A DNA stretch of 64,000 nucleotides from Lumnitzera littorea (Eukaryota; Streptophyta; Magnoliopsida; Myrtales; Combretaceae): contig JAMXBB010000002.1 in the NCBI GenBank assembly GCA_024138015.1, forward strand, positions 9,233,183-9,297,182. The letters are read 5' to 3'. Positions 25,148-37,020 of the stretch are shown here, piece after piece. A model generated the notes under the pieces. It worked only from the letters and a program-made list of their open reading frames with translations. It ran no database searches and was not told the DNA's origin. Made by a program: the position numbers and the translations under genes. Positions within the stretch are counted from its first letter, which is position 1. The number at the start of each line of letters is the position of its first letter.

Positions 25148-25348
25148 CAAATGTTAAAGCTCTCTATACTCTGCATACTAAGCCTGTGTATTACCCTTAA
25201 GTATTCTATATTCTCAAGAGTCCACTGCTAACTTAAGTATTAAATTGGCCACACTGGATAACTTTCTAGCGTTCCCTCACTGTGTGATGTTTTGTAGCCT
25301 TGTACGTGTAGAGCTCAAATAATTACTAGTAAGAACTTTGAGATGACA
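25148..25348 (+). repeat. 5' LTR of the gypsy element, second part
   Basis: It matches 39562-39762 and ends ATGACA at 25348. It is followed by TTTGGTAACGTCTGTGGG, which resembles the leader and primer-binding region found just after the 5' LTR in Tat-type elements. Confidence 0.88.
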
Positions 25349-25436
25349 TTTGGTAACGTCTGTGGGAAACTGAATCCCTACACCTGAAACCTCAAACACA
25401 TTAAACACATACCTTACGAGCAATTCTTTGGACATC

Positions 25437-26950
25437 ATGTCTCAATATGATGAGTAAGAAAATCAACAGCTGGTAAATAACCAACTTAGAGGTTATCAGC
25501 CCTTCCCGAGGGCTATACTAGAGGAGTACATGGAACGCTTGGCTGAGGAGTATGTTGTGTAAAACAGGGTACTCCACGCTCTCCTAGACGAAGTGGAGCG
25601 GTACAGCACACAAACTCTCCCCCTTGAAGCTTCAGATGCCTGTACTAAGCAGAACAACATCTAGCAGCAATTGTAGAATGCCAGGGATCAGCAACTCAAT
25701 TTGCCATTACATTAGCAGCCAACAAGGTCTGCGGCTACCCGCAATCAAGCTCTGGCTAGCAACAAACAAGAAGCCAACTTGTAGGGAGTACAGGCTCATT
25801 CATCTATACAACGAGCTCACTCGGTAGATAATGCTGACTTGAATGAGCTCCCTACCATGGTAAGATAGCTCTCTAAGCAATAGAGGAGTAAGGTTATTGG
25901 CGCTGATGGGCTAGTTGCCAGTAATAAGACCCCTTTCACCAAGGGTATCCGAGACGAAGCGATGCCCCTTAACAGCAAACTTTCGTCCCTGGACCAGTAT
26001 GATGGCACAGGCAACCTTGATGACCATCTTCTCCACTTCCATACCCTTATGAACTTTTATGGTCATGGGGATGCTATAATGAGCAAGGCCTTCCTAAGCA
26101 CTCTAAGAAAGGCAGTTCAGATGTGGTTCGGCCTCCATTTCAAGGTTAGTAAGCCCCTGTCTAAGGACACATTGTCCCTATACTTAGTAAGGCAGGGTGA
26201 ATGTGAGTCTCTGCGAGATTACGTAGCCCAGTTCAACAATGCCATCTCAGTTGGACAAAGGGGTCGCTATCCATGCGGCCCAGCTTAGCATCTAACCTTC
26301 GAGAGCTTTTTTTCGATCGCTTGCGAAGAGCAAGCCAAAGACCCTAGCTGACTTCTGGAACAAAGCTAGAAGTACATCGATTAGGAAGACAATATTCGCG
26401 TAGGCGTGACGTTGACTGAGAAAGGTTGGGCAGAAAGAAGGATAAGAAAAAAATGTTCATAAAAGATCGCTTCGGCGGTAGGATGCTGAATAGACCAGAG
26501 GGGGAGAGCTTTAAGAAGAAGAAGCACCAAGCCAAACACGACCCTCTCCCCTTTCCCATTTACACCTAGTATATGCCCCTGAATAGGCTCATTGCTTAAG
26601 TCTATTATAAGGTGAAGTATTGAAACTTGCTTCAGAAGCTACAGAAAATACGGGGCAACCTTAGTTGTCGGAACTTTGACAAATATTGTCAGTTCTACGA
26701 AGACTATGGCCACACCATTGAAGAGTACTTCCAGTTGAAGAACACCATTGAGTACGCCATATAGTATAGCTTCTTCAATGAATATGTGGCCTATTGGAGG
26801 AACGATGACTGTTCGGATGATGATGGAAATAGGGCACGTCGGAAGCGACCGAAGGAAGATGCCCACGTGAAGTAAAATCACGACTGCCACAACAATCGCT
26901 CCCCGAATGGTTTCATTAATATGATCATGGGGGGGGGGGGGGGGGGGGGT
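25437..26950 (+). pseudogene. gag pseudogene of the gypsy element
   Basis: The likely original start is the ATG at 25437; the frame continues to 26286 and is broken by several stops, nearly all TAG or TAA at likely Gln positions. The conserved gag core is at 25962-26280 (LDQYDGTGNLDDHLLHFHTL, then GECESLRDYVAQFNNA). This matches the retrotransposon gag domain of Tat elements. A degraded zinc knuckle lies near 26680-26760 (YCQFYEDYGHTIEEYFQLK), where expected Cys residues read Tyr or Phe. A 21-G run (26929-26949) follows. No intact capsid protein can be made. Confidence 0.82.
26929..26949 (+). repeat. Run of 21 consecutive G
   Basis: An uninterrupted G homopolymer in the gag-protease spacer, continuing into TTGGGCGGGCG. 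It could fold as a G-quadruplex. Its exact length may be unreliable because long G runs are hard to sequence. Confidence 0.9.
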
Positions 26951-27095
26951 TGGGCGGGCGTACCCTGGGAGTCAACTAAGCACCAGTCGCTCGGTTAATG
27001 CCCCATCAGAGGTGCTAGACGTAAAGGAGAAGAGACAGAAGATAGACACTTCCATCTCCTTCTTTGACAAAGACTTTGAAGGGGTTGATACACCC

Positions 27096-27466
27096 CATTA
27101 AGATGCCTTAGTGATAAGGGTGAGATTCTCAAAATTTAAGGTCTTAAAGATTATGGTGGTTACTGGCAGCTTCACCAACATACTCTTCGTCCATACGTAC
27201 AAGAGGATGAGGAAGAAGTTACTAGCAAAAATGAAGTCGTACCACCATAAGTTGATCGACTTCAATAGAAATACGGTTCGAGCCAAGGGTATCATTACGT
27301 TGGATATGGAACTTGGCGATGACAACTACGTGGCATAACAACCCGTAGAGTTCGTTGTGACCGACTGCCCCTCCTTCTACAATATACTCTTAGGAAGACT
27401 AAGCTTCAACGTATTTGGGGTGATCATATTCTCCCTTCATTTGAAGGCCAAATTCCCGACCCCAAC
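27096..27466 (+). pseudogene. Retropepsin (protease) remnant of the gypsy element
   Basis: It keeps the domain outline: KVLKIMVVTGSFTNILFVHT, GIITLDMELGD, and FVVTDCPSFYNILLGRLSFN followed by HLKAKFPTP. The active-site motif, normally D-N/T-G-S, reads VTGS, so the catalytic Asp is lost. The segment is cut at 27466 by a solo LTR and continues into the RT region at 30395. Confidence 0.75.
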
Positions 27467-30389
27467 TGTTACGCTCCGAAGTCACAGAGTCGCAACAGTC
27501 CCGCCGTGTAAACCATTTTATGATAGTAATTGGCCTCACAGTGCCTACCATAGACATGATCTACATAAGGCGTCGACGACTCCTCGCTTTGAAGTAAACA
27601 GTTCGATTAATAATTATACTACAATTATGATAAGTATTACAATTTCTAATAAACATAGATAAGTATAAGTAAGTCCACAGAGCTTCCTAGGAAGTTTTAC
27701 ATAATCACCACAGTCTACAAATTTACAAAATAACTATCAGTCTTTAACCTTTAACTACAAGGTCAGTCTAGTTACACATTATACTAAGTAACTTGATCCT
27801 CACACCTCTGGCTTCAAAAGGACTAACCTCTGGGTAATTGTAGGGCGGCATAATACTTGAAGTGATCACAAATCAAAACTTGCAAAAGGATCTACAAGGG
27901 TATGAGCAACTACAGCTCAGTAAGTTGAATTGGAGACTCATGAATGCATACAAGCACAAACAGGGTTATCAAACAATTATTTTCATGCAATGCAACAATC
28001 AAGTGCCATCGCACAACGTAGTCCGGTCCGTTGTGAAATCAGAGAAATTTCACCCGCTCCAATCCGGGTTGAGGAGTTCCATGTTATGCAGTAGCTCACA
28101 ACCAAACCCAGGCTTGTGCAATGGAGACCTCGCTTCTCCCACGACTACCTTCGAACCATTGACTTCACCCCCGCCGCGATCTCCTCTCATGTCACTTACT
28201 TCGACTGAGGATGAAGAAGGGACCATTTTGCAATCCTGCGCTATCCCTTTCGAAGGAGTCGGTATTTGGTTAGAGAATCCTATGATCCCCTAACGGGTTG
28301 CAATGCATGACATTTTTGGTTATTAGGGTCAACTAAGATTATATTCCATTTAGGGTGTTCAAACAATTTCATACCAACTCAATCAGTCACAAATCACTCA
28401 CAAAACAAGTTTCAACATGAATTCAGATACATCAAACACATGCGTAAACTACTTACAATCACAAGCATATACAAGCCTAAGTCTCCGAGCACTACAAAAC
28501 TAGTACTCTATTATAATAAGCAATAACCCAACTTACTTGAAATTGCTCGATCACTCGATCCTTTAGTCGCGAGTTGATTTGTCTCTAGGTGTTCTATAAT
28601 ACAAATAGGTCTTTTTAGTACTTATATTTTATGGATTTTTATTCTAATTCAAAATGTAACTCATTTTCCCCATGTATACCTATAACGCTCTAATGATTCG
28701 TTGTACTCTATTTCGGCGTTCGACTCCTAAACTAGATTCTAGTTTTAATTCCTAAGTCTTAAATAAGCTCGAATCTCAGTGTGACATCAATCGCATTACG
28801 CTCGGTTACTCAAATATCCTATTGGGTCGTAATTTGATATTCTAAACTATTCGGTACACGCTAACCCTAATTGAGGTATCGGATTTATTCCCGATGTGTA
28901 AAAATCTTATATTTTGAGATATTTACTTAAAATTAAATATTATTTCAGATTTATTATTTTTCTGATTTCTATTATAATATTATCTAAATAACCCTATTTT
29001 TTTAGATTTATTAATTTACACTTTCACATATTACAAATTTCCTATATTACTTACCTAATTTCCCTAATTAACCATACTTAATACCCAAAGGCTAGGATTA
29101 AGGTTCCACTTCAGATATTAACATCCCTAAACATCTAATTAAGATCCAAATCAGTAATTAACATCCTAATCACCTAATTAATTCTAAATCACTCAATTTG
29201 TCCATCATTTTAGGGCTAAAAATTAACTTAAAAATTTCAAAAATTAATTTTAGAAAAATGGCTTCATAGCACTGTTCTACATCATATGAGCATCGTATGG
29301 AAAAATTTTGAGCTCCAAACTACACTCCTAAGCCTATTTATTTTTCGGTTTAATTATGCTCGGTTTTGAATAATTTGTTAAGGAACCTATATTTCCAGAC
29401 ATAATTAAACTAAATCAATATTTTTTTCCTAAATCTACATACAATAAAACTTCAGAATAACAAGTTTCATAATTTTTTGGGTAAAATAACTAATTTTACA
29501 AAATTATACAAAAATCGGGTGAATAAATGACTAACCGGTTCGAAACTTTTTGGCAGTCCAAACTCGGTCCAATGTTGTCGGCTGGTCCAGGCGATGGTTC
29601 TAGTGTAGGGTGGTGGTGGTGGTTCGGTCCCAGGTGGTGGTGAGTGGTAGTTTTAGTTCACTTGCCTAATCTGTACAGTTTTCTTTCTTTTTTTTTTTTT
29701 TTAATTTTCTGAATTTTCTCTTGATTTTTTCAGTGTTTCGATTTTTCTCAGATCCTAAACTGACCAAATGACTTTTGGAAAATTTTTTCTTATTTATAGA
29801 CAATTATAGTAATTAATATGCATTAATTTGATAAGACTTTGCCCAAATTCCTTGATTTTTGGCTTTTTGTTTGTCTAATTCTTATTGGATAATTTTTCTT
29901 TTTCAGATTTGAACATGCTACGACCTAATCTTGCTTCAGTTTATCCTCTTCTGATTTTTTCTGATTTTTCCATAATTATTTTATATTTTTCTTTAATTAT
30001 TTGCTTAGTTTTCGGCCAATTTAGGTAATTACGCGTATTTTTATTTACACGTAAATACATGTGGGGTACACGTGAACATTCCTAAATATTATTTTGGTCA
30101 TTCTAAAATTTTTGGTATACATATAATCTATCTCTAGTAATTTATTAGTTATTATATTATACTTTTCGCCTTTTTGGTAATTAGCAATTATTATGCTTAA
30201 AATTTGAAAATTTTATAGTCTCCTATTTTACTACTTATTTTCTTAAATTTAAGTTTATGGGGTCATTTTTACTAATATTTCTTTCAATAGTTTATAATTT
30301 GGGTTTGATCAGATTTTTTAGTCGATCGCCCTAAACTTTGGGTTCTAAGTTCAAACCTAAGGTTACTTGGTTTGGCTTTAGGGCTTACA
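27467..30389 (+). mobile_element. Solo LTR, family C copy 5, in gypsy pol
   Basis: It begins TGTTACGCTCC and ends GGGCTTACA. The 5-bp duplication CCAAC is perfect (27462-27466 and 30390-30394). Length is 2923 bp. TATTTATAG lies near 29791. The GC-rich segment differs from that of copy 4 but resembles copy 3, indicating a subfamily. It lies between protease and reverse transcriptase of the host element. Confidence 0.92.
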
Positions 30390-30394
30390 CCAAC

Positions 30395-32540
30395 TGTGGT
30401 GGGAGTATGTAGATATGATCAGAAGCTCTTACGAGAGCTATATGTCAAGGTAGCTAGAGGAGATGGCATCTTTGCCTTAGAAATGAGACTATAGGAGAGG
30501 TTGGTTGAGAGGGGTGAGCTTGGAGAAAAAACTGAAGATGCCCAGATTGAAACCTCACCCAAGTAGACTACAAAAGTTGGGGTTGAGACTCTAGCCGAAG
30601 TGAAGGACGAAATCATTGCCTCCCCGTGGGCAAATTTTGATAGGTTCGCTTAGAAGGCATTGGACATGCTTGGAATTTCTCCTAACTTAGTGACCCACAA
30701 CCTCAACATTGACACCACAGTACAGCCTATCAAATAGAAAAAGAGGCATTTTGTTCTAGAACGGTAGATTGCAATTGAGGAGGAAGTATAGAAGATGCTT
30801 AAAGCCAGCTTCATGAGGAAGGAAAAGTAACCGACATGGCTGGCGAATGTAGTATTGGTTAAGAAGAAGAATGAGAAGTGGTGCATGTGTGTCGATTATA
30901 TTGACCTCAACAAAGCCTGCCCTAAAGATTGTTTTCCCTTCCTTAGGATCGATTAGCTTGTCGATTCTATGTTAGGACATGCCCCGTTAAGCTTTATGGA
31001 TGCCTTGTCGGAGTAGAATTAGATCAAAATGGACCCGAAGGACAAAGTTTATACCTCCTTCATCACCGATTACGGTACATTGCTACACCGAGATGCCATT
31101 TGGATTAAAAAACGCCAGGGTTACATACTAGCGAATTGTGATGAAGCTCTTTAAGCCTTAGATTGGGTGTAACATGGAAGTGTACGTTGATGGCATAATT
31201 GTTAAGAGCTAGAAGTCGGCTGATCATGTCAAGGATTTTTAGGAAGCTTTCGACCGAATGCATACATACGACATGAAGCTGAATACCTAGAAGTGTGTCT
31301 TCGGTGTTGGCTCTGGTAAGTTCCTCTGATTTTTGGTCATAAGAGAGTTATTGAGGCCAACCCCAAGAAGATCACAGCCATTAAGGGAATGAAGCCTCCC
31401 AACTCAGTCTAAGATGTACAGAAGCTCATTGGCATGGTAGCTATCCTGAACAGATTTATCTCGAAGAGCGTAGATAGATGCGTGGAGTTCTTTAAAATCT
31501 TAAAAAATCCTAAGGGTTTTAAATGGACTCTCGAGTGCGCCATTGCCTTTCGGCAGCTCCAGGACTTCTTTGCTCATCCACCAATCTTCTCCAAGATTGT
31601 CCAAGGGGAGAACCTGTTCTTGTACCTGGTCATAAGTGACTGGGTACTCTCCTCTGTATTGGTTAGAGGAGAGGGTAGAGAGCATAGGCTAGTGTATTAC
31701 GTCAACCATATACTGCATGGGCCTGAGGTTAGGTACACCAAGGTAAAAAAATTCTCCTTGGTCGTTGTCATCATAGCCTAACGGTTAAGGCCTTACTTTC
31801 ATGCGCACTAGGTTACCTTACTCGTGGATCAACCATTGTACACCATGCTGCAGAAACCTGACGCATCTGGACTGATGATGAAGTGTACAATGGAATTGAA
31901 TGTATATGGAATCCAATATTAGCCACGAATGGCTTACAAGACACAGGTGCTAACCGACTTCGTGGTAGAATATACATGAGAGGAGAAAACACCATTGGGT
32001 GATGACAAGCCGGTGTGGACTCTCCATGTTGATGGCTCATCCACCTCGGAGGGCAGAGGTGCAGGTCTTGTTCTAACCGGCTTAAATAAGGTTACCATCT
32101 ACTACGCCCTCAAGTTGAGATTTGACTCTAGTAACAACGAGTTCGAATACGAGGCACTTATTGCAGGTATCAAGCTAACCAAGGAGATCAATACCGAGTA
32201 GTTGTGAATCTTCTCGAACTCCATGCTAGTCATCTAGCAAGTCCAAGGCGAATATGAAGCCAGAGATGACACTATGGCGAGGTACCTTGAGAAAGTGAAG
32301 AGCCTGCTAGTGGAGTTCCCTCCATGGAACATTAAGAAGATCCCTCGACTGGAAAATTCTGCGGTAGATTAGTTATCCAAGCTAGCTTTTACTAACATAT
32401 GGTAGCTCGAGGTGAAGGATAATAAGATCTTTATAGAATACCTATCGAAAAAAAGCATAACTCTAGGCTCGGCTGAAGTTTTGGAACTAATTGTAGCAGT
32501 ACAAGAGCCGAGCAGGATGGATCCTATCCGGAGTTATTTG
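30395..32540 (+). pseudogene. Reverse transcriptase and two RNase H domains of gypsy pol (dead)
   Basis: RT motifs in order are LGISPNLVTHNLNID, EKWCMCVDYIDLNKACPKDC and the catalytic loop at 31183-31194. That loop reads YVDG instead of YVDD, so one metal-binding Asp is gone. The gypsy RNase H follows near 31434-31980 (LECAIAFRQLQDFF; HRLVYYVNHILHGPEVRYTK). A second, archaeal-type RNase H starts at 31995 (WTLHVDGSSTSEGRGAGLVL; SSNNEFEYEALIAGIKL), diagnostic of the Tat lineage. About 20 in-frame stops occur, mostly TAG. Confidence 0.85.
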
Positions 32541-32639
32541 GAGTAGGGTACGTTGTTGGAAGATAGGAGGGAGGCGAAGAAGCTTTAGTACTACGTTACT
32601 AATTACACGCTGATCGATGGCGTCTTATATCATAAGGGA

Positions 32640-33679
32640 GTTAGCCTCCCCTTACTCCAATGCCTTCGAAAAGGGGAAAGGCTATGTGCCATGGAAGAGC
32701 TACACGTTGGAGTATGTAGTAATCACATTCAGTTTCAAGTCCTCTACCTACAAGCGCTACGGCTTGGATATTATTGGCCTACCATGAGACAAGATGCAAA
32801 GGCCGTAGCTTAGAAGTGTTCGCAGTGCCAGAAGCACACCCCAATCAGTCACGTGCCCAGTATCACCTTCCAACCCATAAACAGTCCATGGCCGTTTACG
32901 CAATAGGGGATCGATATCTTCAATACATTCTCAAAAGCATCAGGTGGATGACAATTAATAATTGTCGTTATCAATTACTTCATGAAGTGGGTGGAGGCCA
33001 AAGCAGTGGTTAGAATTATTGAGAGAAGTATTGAATCTTTCGTTAGAAATAACATTCTCTCTTGGTTTGTCGAGGAGTTCAGTGCCAAGCACCACATTAC
33101 CCCACACTTCACCTCAGTTGCCTACCCCCAATCAAATGGACAGTTAGAGGCAACCGATTGGGTCATTTTGAATAGCCTGAAGAAGCATGTGGACTGATCT
33201 CAGGGTGCTTGGGCCGACGAATTGCCCAATATCTTTTGGGGCATAGGACCACCCATCGTACCTCTACGAGTGAGACCCCCTTCCACTTTGCTTTTTGGTT
33301 GGGAGCTGTCTTCCCCATCGAACTTGAGCTCCCTAATATCTGGACTCAAAGTTTCGGTGCCGTCCTTAACGACTCACTATTGCAAGGGAGCGTTGACACC
33401 ATAGAGGAAATCAGAGACCTTGTTGCTACTAGGGTAACTACATACTAACATCAGGCTGCTTAGTATTATGATCGGAAGGTTAGACATAAGGAATTTAATG
33501 TTAGTGACCTAATGCGTCGAAAACTAGAAGCTACAGGTTCATGTGAAGGGCAAGGCAAGCTGGCCCCCAATTGGGAAAACCTGGTTAGAGTTAGGGAGAT
33601 ATTAGACAATGGAGCATATAGGCTGGAAAGATTGGATGGCGAGCTAATCCTGTGCACATGGAACGTCGATAATCTCTAG
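32640..33679 (+). pseudogene. Integrase of gypsy pol (dead, core motif deleted)
   Basis: The HHCC zinc-binding region is recognisable near 32695-32850 (HVGVCSNHIQFQ ... CSQCQKHTPISH). The core has DYF/NYF-MKWVEAKAVV (32970-33010) and AYPQSNGQLEATDWVILNSL (33120-33180). The segment that should hold the second catalytic Asp (SDNGTQF-type) is missing: LSWF joins directly to VEEFSAKHH near 33067. The C-terminal part survives (KLAPNWENLVRVREILDNGA to CTWNVDNL) and ends near 33679. Integration activity is impossible without the lost Asp. Confidence 0.83.
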
Positions 33680-33931
33680 CTTTATTTTGATTAGTATTTT
33701 GTCATGTACACTTTTCCATTGAAGCTTGGCAATTGAGCGTTCGATGTTGCAGCATCAAATCGTTGGCACGGACCTCCTACTTCAGCCTAAGGAGCTTCCT
33801 CCAGACCCTCTTCATTTCCAACTCGAGAGCTCCCCTCAGGAGCTCCTCGTCCTTGGAAGTGTATGATACTTCTTAGAATGAGTTTAGCCTTATTCCCATT
33901 AGTCTAAAATTGTTGAGAACTTAAAAAAATG
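33680..33931 (+). other. Start of the gypsy 3' non-coding region
   Basis: Between the end of integrase and the next solo LTR I see no coding motif. It belongs to the long 3' region of the gypsy element, which resumes at 37021. Confidence 0.6.
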
Positions 33932-36900
33932 TGTAAGCCCCACAATCAGTCACTCAAGGTTTCGATTGGCTAAAAGATCCGATTAAGCCTAAATTATAAG
34001 TAAAGTTAGAAATATTAGTAAAAATGATCCCGTAAGTTTGAATTTAAGAAAATAAGTAATAAAATAAAAGACTATAAAAATTCTAAATTTTAAATATAAA
34101 ACTCGTTATTTATCGAAAATACGTAAAATGCATTTCGATAATTAACGAATCGCTAGAGATAAATTATCTGTATACTAAAAATCATAAAATAACCTAAATA
34201 ATATTTAGGAATATTTATTTTTACTATATATAAATTTACATGTATGTATAAATATGCGTAATTATTTAAAATACGCCAAAATGTGCTAAAATAATACTAA
34301 ATAGTAAAAGAAAATTCATAATTAATTAAGGAAAAATCAGGAAAAATCAGGAATGATCCAGAATTGGGTCATGGAAGCTGGGAAAAATAAGAAAAAAATC
34401 AGCCGATTAAATTAGAGCAACATAAAAACCAAAAATTAAGGGATTTGGATAATGTCTTGTCCAATTTAATGCACAATAATTTCCCTAAAGCTCTATAAAT
34501 AGTAAGAAAAATCAGAAGCTCATTGGATAGTTATAAATCAGAGAAAATTAGGGAGAGGAAAAAATTGAGAGAAAAATTAAGGTTAGAAAGAAAAATAGGA
34601 AAAACTGTGCAATTAGGGCCTTTGAAGGGAACCCATACCAGACGAGCAGTTGGGAGTGGACGGCCATCACCACCACACGGTGGTGGTGGTGGCCAGACCG
34701 ACCGACAAGGCCACGACAGTCGGTGGTGGCCGAAGCCACTCAGACCGGTGAATCCGATTTCTAGCCCGATTTTGTGTAATTTTGTAAAAAATAGTAAATA
34801 TTCTTATAAAATTATGAATTTTGTTATTTTAGAATATTTTTGTATGTAGTTTTTAGGAAAAATACTATTTTGATGAAAATATGTCCTGTAATATATAGTC
34901 CTTAAGAAATCGTGCAAAACCGAGTATGTTTCGGTTTAGAAATAAATGACCTTAGGAGTGTAGTTTTGAACCCAAAATTTTTGTGTAAATTACTTAGATG
35001 ATATAGAATAGTGCTATCAAGCCCGTTTTCAAAAATTAATTTTTGAAATTTTTAGATAATTTTTAGGTCTTAAAATGAGGCATAAAATAGGTAATTTAGG
35101 GTTAATAAAGTAATTAAATGGTTAAGTACTGATTTAGTGAATAAGTATATGTTTTAGGATGTTGAAATCTGATAGAGTATGATACTTGTAGCATTTAGGG
35201 TGTTAGATGTAATTATTAGGTTAATTATGTAGTAAATGAGTAATAGAGAAAAATAGTAAATTTTAAGTTAATTTTGTAAATTAGGATAATTAGATGTAAA
35301 ATCTGATTTAGGATGAATTTAGACATTTTAAAATGATAATTGATGTTAGGAGATAGTAATTAGAGTGATAAAAATATTACATGTGTATTATGTACATAAT
35401 AAGTAATAGTACATAATACACAATTATTGGAAATATAATAAATAGAAAATATTAGGATAAAAATTGATATTATATAAATAATAAGGATATATAATAAAAC
35501 TGATAGAAAACTTAAATTTATGTAATTATATGAAAAATGTAAAAATTTCTCACACCAAGAGTAAATTCGGTATGCTAATAAGGATTTAAGTGTACCGGGT
35601 GAAATAAAATACTAATTAGAGGTAATAATGGTATTTAGGAGATTGGAAAGTAATGTGATTAATTTCACATTGTGAGTTGAAACGAATTTCTAGGGTTCGA
35701 GTATAAAACAATACTTAGAAATCGAACTAGAACCTAATTTAGAAATCGATGCGGAAACCGAACCCAAACCTAACCCCAAACCTAGAATAATTGTAAAAGA
35801 CTTAAGACCTAGATAATTAGGCATATTAAACCCTAAACAAAACATAATAATAAGCGTTATAGGATAAAATGAACTTATAATAGTTATATGAAAAACTGAA
35901 ACTACGTTTGTGTTATAAGAATGATCGGCGATGGCTTAAGCAAGTCGGACCTCAAGTGAGTGAGCGAGGAGTCGAGGTAAGTTGGGATTAATACGTTTCT
36001 GTATTTTGGAGGCTTGAGATTATACTTAGTTGTGCTTGTTAGATAGTTGATTGTGTGCATGTGCTTGATTATGAGTGATGCTATGATTCTGTTTGTTGTT
36101 CTGGCATGTATTGTATAATTTGTATGAAATGAATGATCACCCTAAACTGGACTTAATCAAATATACGACTTGTAATCATAATTGGACTTGCATAGCAACT
36201 TATTAGGGGAATCCTAGGATTCTTCGACTAAATACTGACCCCTTCGAAAGGGATAGCGTAGGATTGCAAAGGGTCCTTTCTTCATCCTCAGTTGAACTAA
36301 GTGACAGGTGAGGAGGTCACGATGAGGGTGAAGTCAATGGTTCGAAGGTAGTCGCGAGAGGAGTAAGGTCTCCATTACATAAGCTTAGGTTTAGTCGTGA
36401 GTTGTTGCATTAACGATAACTTCTCAACCTGGATTAGAGCGGGCGCAATTTTTCTAATCTTACGATGGGCCAGACAACATCGTGCGATGGCATTTGCTTG
36501 CACATGCATTGCACCTAATAAGTTGATTGAAAACCTTGTTGTGTTTATGGCATAGTTTTAAGTTCTCCATCCTAACTTACTGAGCTGTGGTTGCTCACAT
36601 CCTTATAGACGTTGTGCAGGTGCTGGCTAAGAAGTAGCAAACAACTACTCTAAAGCTAGCAACTGCTGGATCCTGGGGAGTGAGGAAATACATTAAAAAA
36701 TAAACACATATTTTTAAGGTCTAAGTTTTTATTTTAGAATTATTTTTCATTTCTGAATAATGTAATAACTAGGAAAGATATTACGGAGAAATATTGTAAA
36801 CTTTAATTGCAATAATTGAATTATAGTGTATATATATTTTCTTTACTTTCTTAGGTAAATGATTTATTTAAATTACAAATTGTTTACTTCAAAGCGGGTT

Positions 36901-37015
36901 AGTCGTGGACGCCTTGTGTAGATCAAGTCTAAGATAGCAGTTGTAAGGCCAACTTTTATCTTAGGATGGTTTACATAGCGAGACTGTTACGACTTTGCCG
37001 CTTTGGGGCATGATA
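33932..37015 (-). mobile_element. Solo LTR, family C copy 6, inverted, in gypsy 3' region
   Basis: It begins TGTAAGCCCC and ends GGGGCATGATA on the + strand, with a perfect AAATG duplication (33927-33931 and 37016-37020). Length is 3084 bp. Its closest relatives are copies 2 and 4, sharing the GC-rich block with the CCACCACACGGTGGTGG inverted repeat near 34669-34685. Confidence 0.92.
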
Positions 37016-37020
37016 AAATG

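Noticed and set aside
27467..30389. Idea that copies 3 and 5 are the two LTRs of one element around gag
   Set aside because: Each has its own perfect and different 5-bp target duplication, and the gypsy frame resumes across copy 5, so they are separate solo insertions.
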